Shown here: positions 1 to 10,116 of the stretch, in pieces | Layout: the number at the start of each line of letters is the position of its first letter | Position numbering within the stretch: position 1 is the stretch's first letter | Assembly: GCA_022376515.1 (NCBI GenBank) | Contig: WTXI01000079.1 | Location: 88,803 to 152,802 of the forward strand | Source: Lactifluus volemus | Lineage: Eukaryota > Basidiomycota > Agaricomycetes > Russulales > Russulaceae | Direction of reading: 5' to 3' | DNA: 64,000 nt | Program-made: the position numbers and the translations under genes | Notes under the pieces: model-generated | What the model saw: the letters and a program-made list of their open reading frames with translations, nothing else | What the model was told of the DNA's origin: nothing | Databases searched by the model: none

Positions 1-1021
1 CACTTTGAACGCAACGTATGTAGCCCCAGTAGGGTAGCTTAGCCCGGTCCCGAGGATCATTATCCGAGCGGCGTGCAACAGCTCATCAGCATCAGCTGAG
101 CATCAAGCCGCTTTAAGTGTTTTTAGGCGCTCGTTAGCGAGAATATGCAGTAAGTTAGGCTGTTTCGCACCCATCCGAATGGAGATTCGGGTATACAGCA
201 GAAGCCAGGGTCGTCGGAAGAGGAAGTACTCGGTCACGTGACGGAAAGCGAGGGCTGTTTGCAGCTGACCATATTTGACATTGTTTGTTTGTACGTCTTC
301 GACGAAGACCATCACTTGCATTCTGTTCCATCTAACAAACATGTTCGACTGTTTGAAGGGGGAGCGGGTAGCTGGTGTTGGTGCGGGTCGGAACATCGCA
401 GAGTAGGCATCGATGAACGCGTGCCCGATGACCAGGTGAACGAATGTAGAGAAGATCGCAGTTCTTGATGACTTGGATGACGGGAGGGATGTTTTCCTGT
501 GGATAGCGAGGGGGCCGCATTGACGGTGTTGGGTTAAAATCGCGATGGTAGGGAGGCAGCCTGAGAATTCGACTGGTGTCGGCGGGGCTCGGGCAAAACC
601 TACTAGCTCGTGTGCTTGTGGAGCCCAGAATACGGTAATTCGGAGGTTTCTGTGGAATTCGAGGAGGTTATCAGTGGTTTGCCTGAATGCAAATCCATCA
701 TCAAGTCCACGGTTTGACCCCTGCCCACAGCGCTGCCACGCCGTCCTGCCGTACGTTCATTGATCAGGTTGGGACTCATTGTATGCCAACAATGGCAAGA
801 TGACCACCACCTTGTCGTTTCAGCACTTGTCAGCCGTACTGTATGGGAATTCGCACCCGAGCCACAGAGTATGTACAATATCAACCTTCCATGCTTCAAC
901 TATAATTTATCGTTCCTGAGAAGGATACAAGCGTTTAAAGTGACACCATCATATTAAAATGCGCGCTTTATGCTGGTAGGGTATCTACAATAACCTCAAG
1001 AAGGTGACTTGGTATGCAGCT
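1..1021 (-). pseudogene. Degenerate duplicate of the MFS transporter 3' region (left part)
   Basis: This stretch has no convincing gene, but it resembles the 3' flank of the MFS gene at about 9300-10110. Shared blocks include GAAGGATACAAGCGTTTAA (about 920 and 10018), ATCCGAGCG (about 64 and 9364) and the run leading into AATGCGCGC (about 960 and 10060). The copy continues on the other side of the copia element at 6425-6750, so the copia element split it. It is riddled with small differences and has no usable frame. I infer a decayed segmental duplication; exact limits are uncertain because similarity is patchy between about 150 and 850. Confidence 0.55.
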
Positions 1022-1026
1022 CAGTC
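1022..1026. repeat. Target-site duplication CAGTC (left)
   Basis: CAGTC directly precedes the TG of the left copia LTR and is repeated at 6420-6424 directly after the CA of the right LTR. A 5-bp duplication is the normal signature of Ty1/copia integration and fixes both ends of the element. Confidence 0.93.
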
Positions 1027-1411
1027 TGTTAAAGTAAAGCTCAGCGCGAATAGAAAGAACGCTGTTATATTTCGTAGCCAACCTGTTAAAGTAAAGCTAT
1101 ACAGGTATTTAGTTTATGTAGCTACGAAGAGAAGAGAAGAAAAAAGGTGCTCACCTCAGCGCGAATAGAAAGAACGCTGAGGTACTACCGCTTAAGGCGG
1201 GGTTTTTATCTTCATATCGAGTGTGCCCTATGTGAAGGGTAGCAAAGGCCCCAGTGGGGTAGAAAGTACTCGAAACCTTTAAAAAGGGGGAATGATATCC
1301 CTGCTAAGGTATGAAAGGGAAGGATAAGGGTAAAGTCAAACTTCTTCGCTGATCTACTGTCCATGGTCCGTGCGCGCCACTTTAGGGCTGGCCAATGTAC
1401 GTACTCCAACA
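1027..1411 (-). repeat. Copia 3' LTR (385 bp)
   Basis: It begins TGTTAAAG and ends CCAACA, giving the TG...CA ends of an LTR. It matches the right LTR base for base as far as I compared, except that it lacks a 32-bp segment found there. Inside are two copies of an imperfect hairpin (CAGCGCGAATAGAAAGAACGCTG) and two copies of TGTTAAAGTAAAGCT. Because the polyprotein reads on the minus strand, this left copy is the 3' LTR. The adjoining bases 1412-1421 read TGAGGGGGTG on the minus strand, a good polypurine tract for plus-strand priming. Confidence 0.92.
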
Positions 1412-1418
1412 CACCCCC

Positions 1419-4400
1419 TCAGACCTGAAAGTGCAAGCCAAGCTCGCGTGCGAGTCGCCCATGCTTCTCGCGGACCAATCCCTTGGTAAATATGTCGGCG
1501 ACTTGGTCGTCGGTGGGGATGTAGGTGAGGTCGATGTCGCCGGCGGCGACCCTCTCGCGCAAGAAATGGTGACGCAGGTCGATGTGCTTCGTGCGATCGT
1601 GGAACTCGGGGTTCCGAGCGATGGCGATGGCGGATTGATTGTCCATGTGCAAGATGGTGGGGAGTACAACGTCGAGATTGAGTTCTCGGAGAAGACGTCG
1701 GAGCCAGATAGCCTCCTTCGCGGCATACGCGGCCGCGACATATTCGGCTTCCGTGCTAGACAGTGCGACAGAGGTTTGCTTCTTAGATCCCCAGCTAATA
1801 GCACCCCCTCCGAGCATGAAGACGAAGCCGGAGGTGGATTTTCTGTCGTTGATGTCGCTGGCCCAGTCAGCATCCACGAAACCGCGTAAGGTGATCCCAT
1901 CTGGAGTTCCGCGTCGGAAAGTGAGGCGAAGGGACGAAGATCCACGCAGATATTTAAAGACACGGTCCAAAGAGAGGAAGTGGGATGAACCAGGTGTGGC
2001 GTTGTGTCGCCCAAGGGCCGATACGGCATAGGAGAGGTCGGGACGTGTGCCAACCATGAGGTACATGAGAGCTCCGACGGCGCTTTGGTAGAGTTTCGCG
2101 TCGGATTCAGGCTGTGGTAGCTTGCGAAGGTGCTCGTTGGCGACGGCGGGTGTTGAGACAGGACGAATGGATGATTTCCCGAAACGTTCAAGGACTTCGT
2201 TTGAGTACTTCTCTTGCGAGAGGGAGATCCACCCGGCGTCACGATCGCGAGTGACGTGCATGCCGAGGATCCAGCTCAAGTTGCCAAGATCAGTCATTTC
2301 ATAGTACTGGCAAAGGAGGGCCTTGTCCCGCTCTATCTCAGCAAGACTGCTGGAGGCCATGGTGATGTCGTCGACGTAGAGCGCGATGATGGAAGTATGA
2401 GGGTCGGCGAGACGGATGAAAACAGCGTGGTCGGACTGTGTGTTTTGGTACCCCATAGAAGTGAGGCGCGCTTTGATGTTTTCATACCAAACGCGTCCAC
2501 CCTGTTTCGTTCCATAGACGGCTTTGATTAGTCGCAATACCATGCCGTCAGGGATATCGAAACCAGGGGGAGGACTCATAAAAATTTCTTCTTTGAGCGT
2601 ACCGTTCAAGTATGCTGATTTCACATCCATCTGATGCAGCTCGAAATCCCTCTCCGCGGCGATCGCAAGGATGGCGCGGAGTGAGGCGAGTTTCGCAACG
2701 GGCGCGAAAGTTTCGTCGAAGTCGATGCCTTCGATCTGCGTGAAACCTTGGGCAACGACTCGAGCTTTGTATTTCTGCACGCTACCATCGGGTCCGCGTT
2801 TAACGCGGAACACCCAGCGGCTCCCGACGATTTTGCGGCCACGGGGGCGAGGTACGATTTCGTAAACGCCCATTTGTTCGAAGGCGATTCGTTCGGTTTC
2901 GCACGCGAGTCTCCATTCAGCAGCATCTGGTCGAGCCATTGCCTCATCGAAAGTGCGCGGGTCACTCCCAATTTCGGTCTCGGCGACAGTAGCGCGTACA
3001 AGAGATTTGTGCTTATACGAACTTACGTCGTAGCGGGGGTCGTCGTCGCGAGTTGGTGCGCGGGTGGTGCGTTTTGGGCGAGTGTTTGGAGGAGGAGGTG
3101 CAAGAGGAGGAATCGCGTGTGACGCGTCATCTCCTTCGATTGCAGCGTCTCCGTCGTCGTCGTCGTTGTCATCGTCGATTATGACTCGTTCGTGAGTTGG
3201 GCCCCCTTCGTCGAATACAACGTCACGAGAGTAGTATATTTTGCGCGTATCACGGTGGATGAGTTTGAAGGCTTTGTGGTTTGGTGCGAGTCCGATGAAG
3301 GTACATTGCTTCGAGTGGAATGATAACTTTGAGCGATAGTCTTCGGGCACATGCATGTGGGCCTTGCATCCGAAGATCCGAAGGCGCGAGACGTCGGGTT
3401 TGTTGCCACTCCAGGCTTCCTCCGGGGTGACATTTTGAAGCGAGGCGGAGGGGGAACAATTGTGGAGGATGGCAGCGTACAAGAGCGCGTCGTACCAGAA
3501 GGATTCGGGGAGATTAGCGTCATTGAGCATTGCCCGCACCTTGTCCAGTAGGGTGCGATTCATGCGTTCTGCCACGCCGTTGTGCTCAGCCGTGTCAGCG
3601 GTTGTGATCTCCTGTCGGATACCTTTCTGCTCAAAGTAATGAGTGGAAACGTTGCCCGTGTACTCTCCTCCGCCATCGGACCTTAGCACTTTAAGTGCTT
3701 TCCCAGTTTCACGCTCAACCCGTGCTACGAACACCTTCAAGCGATGGAGAAGATCGGACTTAAGTTTGAGTCCCGCTACATAGACTTTCCGCGACTTATC
3801 GTCCGTGAACGTTGCGAAATACTCAAATCCCTCACGGGAACGAGTCGGGAGTTTGCCGCAAATGTCGGAGAACACACGGCCGAGGACTTCGGTGGCGCGT
3901 GTGCTGGTCGATTTCGCGATGTCGATTCGGCTTTGCTTCCCGGCGAGACAGGGCTCGCAGATCGTTGTGACGTCCAGGGCCCCCTCAATAGTCATTCCGT
4001 TGACAAGTCCCTTTTTTGCCATTTGCACCACAGTTCCGACGTTGACATGGCCGAGGCGGCGGTGCCAAGTGGCGAGAGTGGCGGTCGAACCGGCGCTCTC
4101 GGAGAGAAAGGCGGTTTCAGTCGGCGGGCGTGAGTCCTCATCTTCCTGTGGGAAGACCGAAACGTTTGCAATTTGTACTCTCTCCGGGGTGATGGTCTGG
4201 ATGTCCATTATGTAGAGGTTTGAAGACATTTGACCCTGGCAAGTGACGGTGCCAGATTTATCACGGAGGGAACACGAGGCGTCGCTGAAAAGCAGGCTGG
4301 CGCCATGCTGAGCGAGGTACGAAACGGAGAGGAGGTTGCCGTGAAGATCAGGCACAAAAAGGACTTCTTGGAAAATGGCCGTTTTCCATGCGCCGTTGGC

Positions 4401-5942
4401 ACGCATGCGGACGCGAATGCGACCGACGCCCGTGGCTAGGATCGAACGAGCGTCTCCAAGGGTGACTTTGATGGGAGTAGAGAGAGGGACGAAGTGTGTG
4501 AACCAAGAACGGTTGCACGACATGGTGCGCGATGCGCCTGAATCAAGTATCCAGGACTCAAGGAGCGAGCGAGAGTGGAGAGGGTGAGCAGCGTAGAGGA
4601 ATATTTCTTCGTCAGACTCCGAAGCAATGGCGACCTTGGCAGAAGCGGGTGTGGAAGCGGGGGTAGAAGGTGGCGCGGACGCGGTAGCTGGCGTTGCCGT
4701 CGCAGTCTTCGCTTCCTTCTCCTTTTGAGCTTTGAGTTTGCGGCACTCACTGACGTCGTGTCCAGTGAAGTTGCAATGAGTACACTTCTTTTTCTGCTGG
4801 TCTTTTCGCTTGTTCTGCTCTCCTTTCTTTTTGTCTTTGTCCGAATCCTTCTTCTCAGCTTTCTTTTTGCCGTCTTTGCCTTTTCGGGCGGCCTTGGCGT
4901 AGAAGGCGGCGGCCCCGTCGCCCGATTCACGGATACGTGAGTCCTCGTCAGTGAGAATGCGTAGCTTTATATTTTCTGGGGTTTGTTCAGCCGGACTGAG
5001 ATTATTGAGAATGATTTTTAGCATTCTGTGAGGCGCGGGAAGGGCGTTGGTGATGGCAAGGGCAATTTGTTGGTGAGTGAAGGGAGAGCCCGCTTCGGCG
5101 AGACGGTGCGAGGCGTCGATCATGGCATTGATTTGCGGCTCGAGGGGTTCAGCATCGTTAAGAGGGGTGCTGAAAAGTCGGGTCATCAACTGGGAAAGTT
5201 TATGACTTCCTCGACCTTCGAAACGGGCGGCAAGACAATCAAGGCAGTCTTTCGCTGTCTGCGCGTGAAAGATGAGATGGGCCGGCTCCCCGGTGAGCGA
5301 CAACGCGATGAGCGAGAATGCTTGTTGATCCTTCTCATCCCAGGCAGCGGCTTCAGCCGGAAAGGTCAGGGGATGGGGATGCGGGTCAACAAGAACCGTT
5401 AGGAGTTTGTAGCTCCTTAAGACTACTCGCATATGGAACTGCCACACCGCAAAGTTGCTGCCGTCTTGCTCGAGCGGAGGAATGTCGTAGCGCTGTGATA
5501 TGACGGTCGGTCCAGGCATCGCGGGAGGCAAGTGAGGCGGCGGAACTAAGGGTGGCATGTTGTGAGCCGGGGGAGCGAAAGGAGGCGGATGAGCTGGCGG
5601 AATCATGGGTTGTGGGTGCGCCCATGGGATTGCGGCCGGACGGTGCACCGGTGGGATCGGAGCATGCTGGTGCATGGGCGGGATCGCATAACGCTGAAAG
5701 GGCGGAGGTGTACTGGCTGGAGTACTAGCCGCCGAGGTTAGGGCAGAGGCGCGACCAAAACCTTGGGAGGAGCCGTAGGCAGAGCCTTGGACGGAGCCGT
5801 GGGCTGATCCGTGAATAGAAGCGTGGACGGAGCCATGGATTGAACCGGCAGGCCCGGCGACATCGTCGTCGTCGGCTGGGTTGAAGAGTTGCGGTGGTGC
5901 AACGGGATGCGCAGCGGCTTGTGCTGCAGCAGCTTGGCTCAT
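1419..5942 (-). CDS. Copia Gag-Pol polyprotein
   Basis: A single 1507-residue frame starting at an ATG. The order is that of Ty1/copia: an Ala/Pro/Ser/His-rich leader with GS-H/GS-V repeats, a Gag region (about 165-340), a zinc knuckle C-x2-C-x4-H-x4-C (CTHC...H...C, near 390), an aspartic protease with DSGA, then integrase with an HHCC zinc site (HRRLGH ... CEPC) and the DDE core (FSDICG, SDGGGEY, and the E in HNGVAERMN). Reverse transcriptase follows with YVDD, then RNase H (DADWASD, STEAEYVA, DNQSAI). Integrase before RT separates it from Gypsy. All catalytic motifs are present and no stop interrupts them, so the protein is probably functional. There is no gag/pol frameshift, as is common in copia elements. 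Confidence 0.95.
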   Translation of the reverse strand: MSQAAAAQAAAHPVAPPQLFNPADDDDVAGPAGSIHGSVHASIHGSAHGSVQGSAYGSSQGFGRASALTSAASTPASTPPPFQRYAIPPMHQHAPIPPVHRPAAIPWAHPQPMIPPAHPPPFAPPAHNMPPLVPPPHLPPAMPGPTVISQRYDIPPLEQDGSNFAVWQFHMRVVLRSYKLLTVLVDPHPHPLTFPAEAAAWDEKDQQAFSLIALSLTGEPAHLIFHAQTAKDCLDCLAARFEGRGSHKLSQLMTRLFSTPLNDAEPLEPQINAMIDASHRLAEAGSPFTHQQIALAITNALPAPHRMLKIILNNLSPAEQTPENIKLRILTDEDSRIRESGDGAAAFYAKAARKGKDGKKKAEKKDSDKDKKKGEQNKRKDQQKKKCTHCNFTGHDVSECRKLKAQKEKEAKTATATPATASAPPSTPASTPASAKVAIASESDEEIFLYAAHPLHSRSLLESWILDSGASRTMSCNRSWFTHFVPLSTPIKVTLGDARSILATGVGRIRVRMRANGAWKTAIFQEVLFVPDLHGNLLSVSYLAQHGASLLFSDASCSLRDKSGTVTCQGQMSSNLYIMDIQTITPERVQIANVSVFPQEDEDSRPPTETAFLSESAGSTATLATWHRRLGHVNVGTVVQMAKKGLVNGMTIEGALDVTTICEPCLAGKQSRIDIAKSTSTRATEVLGRVFSDICGKLPTRSREGFEYFATFTDDKSRKVYVAGLKLKSDLLHRLKVFVARVERETGKALKVLRSDGGGEYTGNVSTHYFEQKGIRQEITTADTAEHNGVAERMNRTLLDKVRAMLNDANLPESFWYDALLYAAILHNCSPSASLQNVTPEEAWSGNKPDVSRLRIFGCKAHMHVPEDYRSKLSFHSKQCTFIGLAPNHKAFKLIHRDTRKIYYSRDVVFDEGGPTHERVIIDDDNDDDDGDAAIEGDDASHAIPPLAPPPPNTRPKRTTRAPTRDDDPRYDVSSYKHKSLVRATVAETEIGSDPRTFDEAMARPDAAEWRLACETERIAFEQMGVYEIVPRPRGRKIVGSRWVFRVKRGPDGSVQKYKARVVAQGFTQIEGIDFDETFAPVAKLASLRAILAIAAERDFELHQMDVKSAYLNGTLKEEIFMSPPPGFDIPDGMVLRLIKAVYGTKQGGRVWYENIKARLTSMGYQNTQSDHAVFIRLADPHTSIIALYVDDITMASSSLAEIERDKALLCQYYEMTDLGNLSWILGMHVTRDRDAGWISLSQEKYSNEVLERFGKSSIRPVSTPAVANEHLRKLPQPESDAKLYQSAVGALMYLMVGTRPDLSYAVSALGRHNATPGSSHFLSLDRVFKYLRGSSSLRLTFRRGTPDGITLRGFVDADWASDINDRKSTSGFVFMLGGGAISWGSKKQTSVALSSTEAEYVAAAYAAKEAIWLRRLLRELNLDVVLPTILHMDNQSAIAIARNPEFHDRTKHIDLRHHFLRERVAAGDIDLTYIPTDDQVADIFTKGLVREKHGRLARELGLHFQV

Positions 5943-6002
5943 GCTTCGTGTGATTGGCGACAGCGTGGGTGAAGCTCAGGCGGAGACTCAGGTCTCGTAA
6001 TC

Positions 6003-6419
6003 TGTTAAAGTAAAGCTCAGCGCGAATAGAAAGAACGCTGTTATATTTCGTAGCCAACCTGTTAAAGTAAAGCTATACAGGTATTTAGTTTATGTAGCTA
6101 CGAAGAGAAGAGAAGAAAAAAGGTGCTCACCTCAGCGCGAATAGAAAGAACGCTGAGGTACTACCGCTTAAGGCGGGGTTTTTATCTTCATATCGAGTGT
6201 GCCCTATGTGAAGGGTAGCAAAGGCCCCAGTGGGGTAGAAAGTACTCGAAACCTTTAAAAAGGGGGAATGATATCCCTGCTAAGGTATGAAAGGGAAGGA
6301 TAAGGGTAAAGTCAAACTTCTTCGCTGATCTACTGTCCATGGTCCGTGCGCGCCACTTTAGGGCTGGCCAATGTTGGAGTACCGCCACTTTAGGGCTGGC
6401 CAATGTACGTACTCCAACA
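6003..6419 (-). repeat. Copia 5' LTR (417 bp) with a 32-bp duplication
   Basis: The partner of the left LTR, with the same TGTTAAAG start and CCAACA end. It carries 32 extra bases near its end: the block CCACTTTAGGGCTGGCCAATG occurs twice (about 6354 and 6386), separated by TTGGAGTACCG. TTGGAGTAC is the reverse complement of the LTR's own terminal GTACTCCAA, so this end can fold back on itself. Both LTRs are copied from one template at integration, so the difference should have arisen afterwards. Confidence 0.9.
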
Positions 6420-6424
6420 CAGTC
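6420..6424. repeat. Target-site duplication CAGTC (right)
   Basis: Matches the left copy at 1022-1026 and immediately follows the CA end of the right LTR. Confidence 0.93.
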
Positions 6425-6755
6425 CGCGACTGGGAATGGATGGCTCCCCATCGTCATCTATGAAGATCGCAATAGCTGCAGTTCACTTATTTCAACGCTG
6501 GCACTAAGGCGGATACAATGGGAGCCCGAACGGGGAGCGCTCGAGTAAGTATCTGACCTAAGTAATGGCTTAAAATCTGTAGATTGGGTACCAAGGGACA
6601 CAGGCATACTGTATTGGCATGCTGGTAAGTACCAATGAACTAGGGGCGTACGACAGCGCCAACCACTGCGGTCATGTCAGAGACAGATCCTTCTGTAGCG
6701 CTTTTTGTGGCCTCACGCCTTCCTTCCGTGCGACGGGGCCAAAGGGCCACCAAAA
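6425..6755 (-). pseudogene. MFS transporter pseudogene fragment (right part of the duplicate)
   Basis: A broken copy of parts of the MFS gene at 10117-12466. Bases 6435-6470 match the C-terminal codons near 10155 (GGATGG...TCGTCATCTATGA). After an internal deletion of about 640 bp, bases 6500-6750 match 10830-11155: GATTGGGTACC, CAGTATGGCATGCTG-like, AAGTACCAATGAA and AGGGGCGTACGA blocks recur in the same order. Frameshifts and stops abolish any reading frame. With the segment at 1-1021 it forms one duplicate, now split by the copia insertion. The duplicate and the intact gene flank the formate/nitrite transporter gene in direct orientation. Confidence 0.75.
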
Positions 6756-7229
6756 GTGCATGATCCGGGCTTAAAAAAGAGCTCGCGAGGATGTGCAGAG
6801 ACTTGAAATGCAGTACTACCAAGTCCACATTCCGACTCAGCCTCCCTCGTGGTGTTCAAGGAACGTGACCACCTGAAGAGATAGTACACGTGGACCTTCT
6901 CGGTTCGTCCAAGTCTTGGAAGCCTGTCAATGTGTTGTAAGGCACTCCTTCCTGAGTAAACTTCAGTCAAGTGGTCGCGGTGAGCCACTTGACGTCAGGG
7001 TCTAGCATGATGTCATCCCGTAGGTCATAAAAAAATTACAGTGTACTAGTGATCCAGCGGTACCGTCATCCCAGCGGATGTTTCTCATGAGCGCATGGAT
7101 AGCAGTGTAAGAACTACTTGATCATAGGAGAAGAAGACAACATAGGGAGGGTGTAGTAGGGCAGCGGAGAATAATACGACTAGGTTACGACAAAAAAAAA
7201 AGAAATTTACGTCTTTCCCTACCGACCAA
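6756..7229. other. Intergenic, no gene seen
   Basis: No frame here carries recognisable protein sequence and no RNA gene is visible. Two poly(A) runs (about 7026 and 7191) lie downstream of the formate/nitrite transporter stop codon. Confidence 0.6.
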
Positions 7230-8898
7230 TCAGGCTCGCTTCACGTAGTTGTCTGCATTGGGTGAGGTCGAACCATCCCCCTCCTCAGCTTGCACAACTT
7301 GAAGATCGTCAGCTTGGAAATCCCAGAGATAGAAGTATACCGCGGGAAGCGCAACAAGCAGCGCGCCCACAACATTCCCAAGGTAAGCTGCGATAAAAGA
7401 TCTGCAGAAAGAGCGCGCAGGCAGTTAGATTGGGTGCAAAGACAAGACGAGCAGTGTGGAACTGACTTCCGAATGTATTCGGCAGTGGTCAACTACAATG
7501 GAGAGAACAGTCAGGTGCACGAGGAGGGTAGTGTGATGATCACACACTTTTGCATGGAACAAAATCCCGAGAGGAATGAAAAACATATTCGCGACAACTG
7601 CATTTGTTTATTACATGGGTGGCTTTAGTTCGGCAAATCAACACTTGATGGGAGGCTCACTTACCGTGATCGAATCCGCAAGCTACAAATATCTATGGAT
7701 GGAGCAGATAAGATGAGACAATGTTGGAAGCAAAGGTAGGGAGACGTGCCCAGATTGGTATCCACAAGGCATAAATCTAACATTGCAGAACTCAGAGAAC
7801 GCTACGCCGTTGGGTCAAATTACTAACCTTCGACACAGTGTCTCGTGCTCCTTCTGCTTGCTAATAAGGAGGGGACGTCGCTACGGGTACTACTAGGGGG
7901 CCGAAGGGGACGCGACTTACCCACACAGCGACACAGACAAGCCAGTTACAGCCGATACCGCGTAGAAAGATTTGATACCACGCCGGAGTAACCGCTTTCT
8001 TACTAAAAACAGAGTTGCGCCTCAATACAGTCAGCGAATCGAGGTGTTGCGACGACTCACATAGCGAAGGAAACTACGAAATCACTATACGGGGATGTAG
8101 AAATGATCCCAGTGTCTGATAAATGTACAATACAGGTTCATTTGTCAGCAACCAGGTGGTAACCGATTTGTGGTGGCTAAATGAATGACGATGTGCCCAC
8201 ATTTGACAAGGATTGCTGCGAAGAAAAGGCTGCCCGTAAGGTTGCCAAACGTGACTAGAGCGTTTTGTTAGTAGGGTCAACTCGTAGGTCGTACTCAAAC
8301 CCAAGGCGTGGCCAGGGAAGCGACTTACCAACGAGCCAGTTCAGAGGGAGACTCCACCATGGAACTGCTCGTTTCAGAACACCGATCGGGAAAACCTGAC
8401 CACCACAATCGAACCGGACTCGTATTTATGACTCAAACCCACTTCTCTCGTGGTGGATGTGCATACCATCATGTTGCTCGTTACAAGCTCGTGCCCTTGT
8501 AGCACGATCCTACCTTGCCAGTTGGTTACTGTGACCAAGGGGAAGAAGAGGATGACGTACATTGCGAGACCCACAGGAAAAACAAAACCCGCGAGGATTT
8601 TCACGATTCCAGGGTTGGATGATGTCAGTCCAGGCGAGCCCCCTTGGAGGACCTCAGAAAGTAGACCGCCAAAGGAGAGCATCGCGCCAGCAAGGAACTA
8701 CGATCAAGGATCACGATTAAGACAACATGGAAAGGTGTGAGTTGATGAACATTGGGAAGCGAGACGACGCACCCCTTTGAAGAAGATCATATCAACCCGA
8801 GTGTTGTGCTTGCGCACGGCTGCGTGAACCATTGCGACCGCCACCTCTGCGGGTTTGAGTGTGCTGGGAACGTAGTTGGGCGAGTAGGGTGGCGACAT
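7230..8898 (-). CDS. Formate/nitrite transporter (FNT family), multi-intron
   Basis: A membrane channel that moves small monovalent anions such as nitrite or formate across the plasma membrane. Nine or so short exons can be read on the minus strand. The first begins at the ATG at 8898 (MSPPYSPNYVPSTLKP) and breaks at a GTGCGT donor. Later pieces give the family hallmarks in order: FLAGAMLSFGGLL and GGSPGLTSSNPG, then QGHELVTSNMM, KRAVPWWSLPLNW, TFGNLTGSLFFAA with VKCGHI, TPAWYQIFLRGIGCNWLVC, FVACGFDH, VVANMFFIPLGI, and a last helix ending at TGA 7230-7232. GCNWLVC and FVACGFDH are typical of FNT helices 5 and 6. Introns are short with GT-AG ends. I saw no stop inside the exons, so I consider it intact, although some junctions are approximate. 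A fungal NitA-type nitrite transporter is the closest guess. Confidence 0.87.
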
Positions 8899-10116
8899 CG
8901 TTGCCGTGGCTGAGCGGCGGTGGCTGGCTAGGTGGAAAGACAGACCGTGACGGAGGCTTCCAAAGAACGATAGATATATTACAAAAAAGCATGGTGCTAA
9001 ACTCTTTAGGGCCCGTTTGCATAAAGTGAAGGTATGGGAAAACAGGGGGAGGGGATAGATCACAGGACAGATAAGTATCGTGCACTGTGGCTCTGGGCGT
9101 AGCGATCATCATGCCAGTGATACAATACAAGACTAGTAGAAATATCCTTGACAGTTCCAACCCCAATCCAGGAAAGTCCCGTGTAGTCCTCGTGGAGCGC
9201 CGTCACTCAGAGCGCAATCGAGTACTATTAGTGGTATCCCAGTACCGTCACTGTATGTCCTGCATGTTTCTTTACTGTTCCGAATCCAACACATAATTTC
9301 CAGTGTCAGCCTGGTATGCTCGTAACGAGCGACTAAGCACAGTCCAGTCCAGAGGATCTTCATCCGAGCGTGGACCCTCTCCGATCCAGCTTATCATGAT
9401 GGACACGCTAAGTTAAGCGCTTACAAGTTTGATTGTATTAGGCCACCCGTCTAGGATGCGATTCAGGCACCTGTCCCAGGGACTATCGCTTCCACAAGCC
9501 ATCCCAGTGATACTTTTGGGCGTGGGAACCCTGACTACTACAACAGCAGTAGTAAAGAAGTGGTTCGGGTCCGGCTGAGATACGACAAGGGTGCCTTTTC
9601 AGCTAAGAAGGCTATCGAACCCCGATCGCGAGCGAAGAATTCAAGAACTAGATTTTGATGAGGTGGAGCTTTGTTGTCTCTCTCTGCATTTGTATGACGA
9701 AGACGGGGTCCCAGGTATTGGAGGAGGCGTGGCGGCACAGGAGATGAACCTGAGGTAGAACAACGTGCCATGTTGATTTCGGCCCGGGCTCGGTAAAGTC
9801 CATCTGCTTCACGGCCGCGGGCCGCGGCGCCACTACACAAGGCAAGCTGATTTATGTGCTAACAATGACAAAATGCCGTTATCGTACTAGTACACTCACC
9901 GACTCGGTATCTATCACAGGGGTGAGAATCCCCATACAGTACAGCTAACCAGACAAGGCGGTGATTACAATGGCCACCTTCCATTCCTCAACGATGCAAT
10001 TTATCATATATTCCTAAGAAGGATACAAGCGTTTAACGTGATACCGTCCCATAACTGAAATGCGCGCATCATGCGTAGCCTAAATGCCTTAGTAGCGTAT
10101 CCAACCTCAGGATCCC
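8899..10116. other. Intergenic between FNT and MFS genes; duplicated flank
   Basis: The upstream region of the FNT gene and downstream region of the MFS gene. Bases about 9300-10110 share blocks with 1-1021, so this is the parental copy of the duplicated flank. I see no gene in it. Confidence 0.55.

Larger units (their letters stand above)
1027..6419 (-). mobile_element. Complete Ty1/copia LTR retrotransposon
   Basis: A full element of 5393 bp: two nearly identical LTRs, a polypurine tract, one uninterrupted Gag-Pol frame of 1507 codons, and a 5-bp target duplication (CAGTC). The near-identity of the LTRs and the open frame point to a recent insertion that could still be autonomous. It landed in the decayed duplicate of the MFS transporter locus, which continues on both sides. 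The internal region starts at 6002 on the minus strand. The sequence there does not match the usual initiator-Met primer site; the opposite strand at 5974-6002 resembles the anticodon arm of a tRNA-Leu(CAG). Confidence 0.95.

Noticed and set aside
1382..2242. 286-codon minus-strand frame and several plus-strand frames inside the copia element
   Set aside because: They are shadows of the 1507-codon Gag-Pol frame, which carries all the domain motifs.
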